Part shown: positions 59,938-64,000 of the stretch, piece after piece
Position numbering within the stretch: the stretch's first letter is position 1
Layout of the letters: the number at the start of each line of letters is the position of its first letter
Source of the DNA: an uncultured bacterium
GTDB taxonomy: Bacteria > Cyanobacteriota > Vampirovibrionia > Gastranaerophilales > Gastranaerophilaceae
DNA: 64,000 nucleotides
Direction of reading: 5' to 3'
NCBI GenBank assembly: GCA_902780525.1
Contig: CACZFL010000006.1
Location: 32,650-96,649 of the forward strand
Made by a program: the position numbers and the translations under genes
The notes under the pieces: model-generated
Told to the model about the DNA's origin: nothing
Seen by the model: the letters and a program-made list of their open reading frames with translations, nothing else
Databases searched by the model: none

Positions 59938-61268
59938 AAAAAATTCTGACATTAATAATATTTATGTTTATATTAACAATGAGTGCAAACGCAAAGAGTT
60001 TGCACAGAAGCTTTGATACATTAATCAGGGAATCTGATATCTCAAAAAATAACATAGCTATATCCGTAAAGAATGTTGATACAGGCAAAGTTGTTTATTC
60101 ACAAAACGAGCATGTTCTGATGCATCCGGCTTCCGTACAGAAATTATTAACAATAATTCCGATAACAGAGGCTCTGGGTGATGATTATACTTTTAAAACA
60201 GAGCTTTACCAAAGAGGAAACAACGGATATGTACTCAAGCTGGGTGCGGATCCTTACCTGGAAACTTCTGACTTGGAAAATCTTGTAAAAAAGATTAATG
60301 CTGACAAAGTGAAGCAAATATACATTGATAATACGCTTATAGAAAGAAAAGATTGGGGCGAAGGCTGGCAATGGGATGATGACCTTAATCGTTACATGCC
60401 AAGATTTAATTCATATAACCTGGACGGGAATATAACAAAAATAACTATCATGCCGACAGACCCCGGTAAGCAGGCATATATAATTAATCCGCAAAAATCT
60501 CCAATACTCTTCTACAACAATGTAAATACCGGTACTCAGAATAATATCAAAGTATCAAGAGATAATATAATATCCGCAAATACGGTAAGATTAGACGGTA
60601 CTGTAAGTACACCGGTTATATATTTTATACCTAATAATAATTTAAGGATGTATTTTAGTAAAAAGCTTACAGATTCATTGGAGGAAAGAAGCATATATCT
60701 GAAAGCTCAATATGTTGATTCTGCGGTACAGCCTACAGATAAGCCTGTTGCTGTTGTTGAACATTCCATATCAAAAGCTGTTGACGATGTACTTCTTAAC
60801 AGCAACAACATGGTAATTGAAACAATGGCAAAACTTGCAGGTGGTAAATACTATAATAAGCAAGGGACGGATGAAGACGGTATCCGGTTATTTAATGAAT
60901 ATTGCAGGAAACATGGCATTGATAACTCAAGGGTACGAGTTGTTGATGCAAGCGGCGTTTCCAAAAATAACATTGCAGATACGGATTTTATAACAGAATT
61001 TTTAATAAAGAACAAAGATAACAAAATAATTGAAAAAATGGCAACTCCAGGACAAGGCACACTTTCAACAAGGCTTATACCACTAAAAGAAAATCTGAGA
61101 GTAAAAACTGGAACACTTTCCGATATAAGCTCTATTGCAGGGTACATAACGGCAAAAAGCGGTCGCAGGTATGCATTTTGTATTATAATAAATGAGCCTG
61201 TAACACAAGAATCCGACAAAAAGAGTCTTGAAAACTATTTGATACGTGAAATGTATTACAGTTTGTAA
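59934..61268 (+). CDS. dacB: D-alanyl-D-alanine carboxypeptidase/endopeptidase, PBP4 type (S13)
   Basis: 444 residues with a signal peptide (MKKILTLIIFMFILTMSANA). Catalytic motifs: S67-V-Q-K70 in HPASVQKLLT, S-x-N in NSNNMVIE, and KTG in LRVKTGTLSD. Periplasmic; trims the peptides of peptidoglycan. Domain order matches PBP4/DacB with inserted domains between the SxxK and SxN motifs, somewhat shorter than E. coli. Its ATG overlaps the nitrilase stop (ATGA). Confidence 0.9.
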   Translation: MKKILTLIIFMFILTMSANAKSLHRSFDTLIRESDISKNNIAISVKNVDTGKVVYSQNEHVLMHPASVQKLLTIIPITEALGDDYTFKTELYQRGNNGYVLKLGADPYLETSDLENLVKKINADKVKQIYIDNTLIERKDWGEGWQWDDDLNRYMPRFNSYNLDGNITKITIMPTDPGKQAYIINPQKSPILFYNNVNTGTQNNIKVSRDNIISANTVRLDGTVSTPVIYFIPNNNLRMYFSKKLTDSLEERSIYLKAQYVDSAVQPTDKPVAVVEHSISKAVDDVLLNSNNMVIETMAKLAGGKYYNKQGTDEDGIRLFNEYCRKHGIDNSRVRVVDASGVSKNNIADTDFITEFLIKNKDNKIIEKMATPGQGTLSTRLIPLKENLRVKTGTLSDISSIAGYITAKSGRRYAFCIIINEPVTQESDKKSLENYLIREMYYSL

Positions 61269-61428
61269 TTGAATAATTATTGTGAAAATAGTGCATGTAT
61301 TTATATGAATACATGCATTATTTTTTTATTTTCTATAACTAAAGTAGTAGATGATTAATAAAAAAAGAAAATTTTTATAAAAAACTCTTTTTTATAATGC
61401 TGTAAAATCAATGCTTTTAACCCACTAT

Positions 61429-61446
61429 ATCCTCCATATGGAGGAT
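61429..61446. promoter_or_regulatory. Perfect 18-bp palindrome upstream of flagellin
   Basis: ATCCTCCATATGGAGGAT, a perfect palindrome without spacer, 16 bases upstream of the sigma-28 -35 box. Operator-like. Confidence 0.7.
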
Positions 61447-61462
61447 TCTCTAACTAAAGTTG

Positions 61463-61489
61463 TAAAGTCTGAAAAATTTTAACCGATAA
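61463..61489 (+). promoter_or_regulatory. Sigma-28 (FliA) promoter of flagellin
   Basis: TAAAGTCT at 61463-61470, an 11-bp spacer, and ACCGATAA at 61482-61489 match the sigma-28 consensus (TAAAGTTT-N11-GCCGATAA) in both boxes and spacing. The flagellin ATG follows 45 bases later with GAAAGGAAA as ribosome site. Confidence 0.85.
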
Positions 61490-61534
61490 CAAAAATGAAA
61501 GGCAAAATATAAATTTATTGAAAGGAAATTTATT

Positions 61535-62650
61535 ATGGCATCGACAGCAGCAATTACAATTAACACGAACCTTTCGTCATTGACCTGTCAAAAGTATTTG
61601 AAAGCCGCTACCAAAGGTATGAATATTGCGATGGAGCAGCTATCTACCGGATTCAGGATTAACAGTGCGAAAGACGACGCAGCCGGCTACGCCGTTTCGG
61701 CCGGTATGGAAGCAAAAATTAACGGTTATGACATCATTGAGATGAACTCACAAATGGGGTTGGATATGTTGACAACCGAAGAAGGTGTATTAGACATTAT
61801 CAATGATTACTTACAAAGAATTCGTGACTTGACCATGCAAGCAGCAAACGGAACTTATGGTTCTGCTTCATTAAATGCATTAGCATTGGAAGTTGAACAG
61901 AGAATGGACGAAATTGACCGTCTTTGTGAAATTACAGACTTCAATGACACTTACTTGCTTGACGGTTCAAGAACAACTGATATAAACCTTCAGGTAGGTT
62001 TATATTCAGACAAAAGATGCGTTATTAAAATGGATGCATTCCTGTTTGATAGCGCAAAATCTACGGTTATTTTCGGTTTTAAAGCTAACAATGACCACGT
62101 AACTAAGACACGTCCCGGTTATATTAACCTGAATTATTCATCTGACGAAAATCAGTATGAATACAGAGCTCGTAAGATTGACTCAGATGGTAAACCGATT
62201 ATAATAAACGGTGAAATTCAGTACCTTGATGGTTCTTATGAATCTGCTCTTACTGCAGCTATGGCTGAAAACAAAACAGTTGTTGACGGTCAAATCGTAG
62301 ATTACAAATTAATGGAACAATCAAAAACAGTTTCTATTACAAATATGTGCCGCGCTATTTACAGAAATGATAATGCAGCTCGTGAATTTATCACATTTGT
62401 AGATAAAGCTATTGATAACATCTCATTAAGATGTACTAAAATAGGTGCTTATATGAATAGATTGGAATCAGCAGTAGCATCTACAGATGTACAGAGAGAA
62501 AACTTAATTGAAGCTAACTCAACAATTAAAGATGCTGACGTAGCGGTATCATCTTCTAACTACATTAAGTACCAAATCTTACAGCAATCAAGTGCAACTC
62601 TGTTATCAACAGCAAACCAAATGCCTTCAATTGCTTTGAACCTGATTTAA
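61535..62650 (+). CDS. fliC: Flagellin
   Basis: 371 residues. N-terminal D0/D1: AITINTNLSSLTCQKYL, MEQLSTGFRINSAKDDAAGY, QRIRDLTMQAANGTYGSA, and DEIDRLCEITDFNDTYLLDG. C-terminal D1/D0: SAVASTDVQRENLIEANSTI and SSSNYIKYQILQQSSATLLS, ending MPSIALNLI. The central variable region (about 165-270) is short and has no domain I recognise. Cysteines in the N-terminal region (TCQKYL, LCEITD) are unusual for flagellin. Standalone with a sigma-28 promoter, hence late-class flagellar expression. Confidence 0.93.
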   Translation: MASTAAITINTNLSSLTCQKYLKAATKGMNIAMEQLSTGFRINSAKDDAAGYAVSAGMEAKINGYDIIEMNSQMGLDMLTTEEGVLDIINDYLQRIRDLTMQAANGTYGSASLNALALEVEQRMDEIDRLCEITDFNDTYLLDGSRTTDINLQVGLYSDKRCVIKMDAFLFDSAKSTVIFGFKANNDHVTKTRPGYINLNYSSDENQYEYRARKIDSDGKPIIINGEIQYLDGSYESALTAAMAENKTVVDGQIVDYKLMEQSKTVSITNMCRAIYRNDNAAREFITFVDKAIDNISLRCTKIGAYMNRLESAVASTDVQRENLIEANSTIKDADVAVSSSNYIKYQILQQSSATLLSTANQMPSIALNLI

Positions 62651-62699
62651 TAAAATCGGAACCAACTATATAAATATATAATAAAGGTCCTTTCAATAG

Positions 62700-62724
62700 C
62701 TCCTGCAACTTTAGGCTGCAGGAG
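62700..62724 (+). terminator. Hairpin after flagellin
   Basis: CTCCTGCA and TGCAGGAG arms with a 9-base loop and no strong T run; probably part of flagellin termination or 3'-end stability. Confidence 0.6.
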
Positions 62725-62738
62725 TTTGCCTTTGTAAT

Positions 62739-62774
62739 AAAAAAAACGACACTTTTCAAAGTGTCGTTTTTTTA
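62739..62774. terminator. Bidirectional terminator between flagellin and ahcY
   Basis: ACGACACTTT and AAAGTGTCGT arms with a 2-base loop, A run on one side and T run on the other, serving both convergent genes. Confidence 0.9.
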
Positions 62775-62787
62775 TTAATTATTAAAA

Positions 62788-64000
<1,213 letters not shown>

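Overview
The window looks like the chromosome of a gut-type Gastranaerophilales bacterium ('Melainabacteria', a non-photosynthetic sister group of Cyanobacteria). This is inference from four things: low GC; a flagellin with a sigma-28 promoter; an LL-diaminopimelate-aminotransferase-like gene plus dapF; and, above all, many unrelated proteins that begin with the same kind of short Asn-rich leader ending in an F-G/F-K/F-x-G motif (for example MKVSGVNNIVFNG, MRITGINSNDNRVFG, MNIQKTNISFG). I know this style from such genomes. No marker gene here proves the lineage.

Layout. 1-4.8 kb holds translation housekeeping (truA end, rplM-rpsI), glutamate dehydrogenase, an S1-type protein and maf. 4.8-9.7 kb is a minus-strand block of lineage-specific proteins: a radical SAM protein, a probable Ulp1/C48-like cysteine protease, tpiA, and a secreted carboxypeptidase-regulatory-like protein. 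9.85-10.15 kb carries tRNA-Leu(CAA), whose terminator appears to have been split by a GC-rich insertion. 10.4-24.4 kb has a membrane-anchored glycogen-synthase-like enzyme, an MBL hydrolase, a CheR-like methyltransferase, an aminotransferase, an M16 protease, rbfA-truB, several tagged proteins, a polyprenol-kinase-like membrane protein and a GNAT. 24.4-28.7 kb has rubrerythrin, a Trk/Ktr potassium system with a HAMP protein, and a cation diffusion facilitator. 28.7-32.6 kb is accessory DNA with an unknown gene, an EF-hand plus arginine-deiminase-like protein, and repeats.

32.66-50.51 kb is an integrated mobile island. It is bounded by a perfect 57-bp direct repeat of the 3' part of tRNA-Ser(GCU). 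It has a tyrosine integrase and excisionase at its right end, a pair of TTGAACTT repeats near each end (probable integrase arm sites), a replication-initiator-like protein, a serine recombinase, a complete type I restriction-modification locus with an extra membrane gene inside it, hipBA with three evenly spaced operators, a MerR-like/RelE-like pair, DUF4186, a flavin-reductase/TM/FxLYD fusion, a beta-carbonic anhydrase and several unknown small genes. I see no relaxase, conjugation, capsid or terminase genes, so it resembles a satellite or mobilisable island. The tRNA-Ser at its right edge does not have a 5' acceptor strand matching its 3' strand.

50.6-64 kb returns to chromosomal genes: two tiny related proteins, an LD-carboxypeptidase, a degenerate Fic-like protein, hisS, dapF, a GH77 glucanotransferase, a DtxR-type regulator with an operator, an acyltransferase, an omega-amidase-like hydrolase, a PBP4-type carboxypeptidase, flagellin and ahcY.

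The most interesting signals are the recurrent N-terminal leader on unrelated enzymes (including both alpha-glucan enzymes), the two effector-like enzymes (Ulp1-like and EF-hand/deiminase-like), and the architecture of the island. Coordinates were read by eye; no database search was made.
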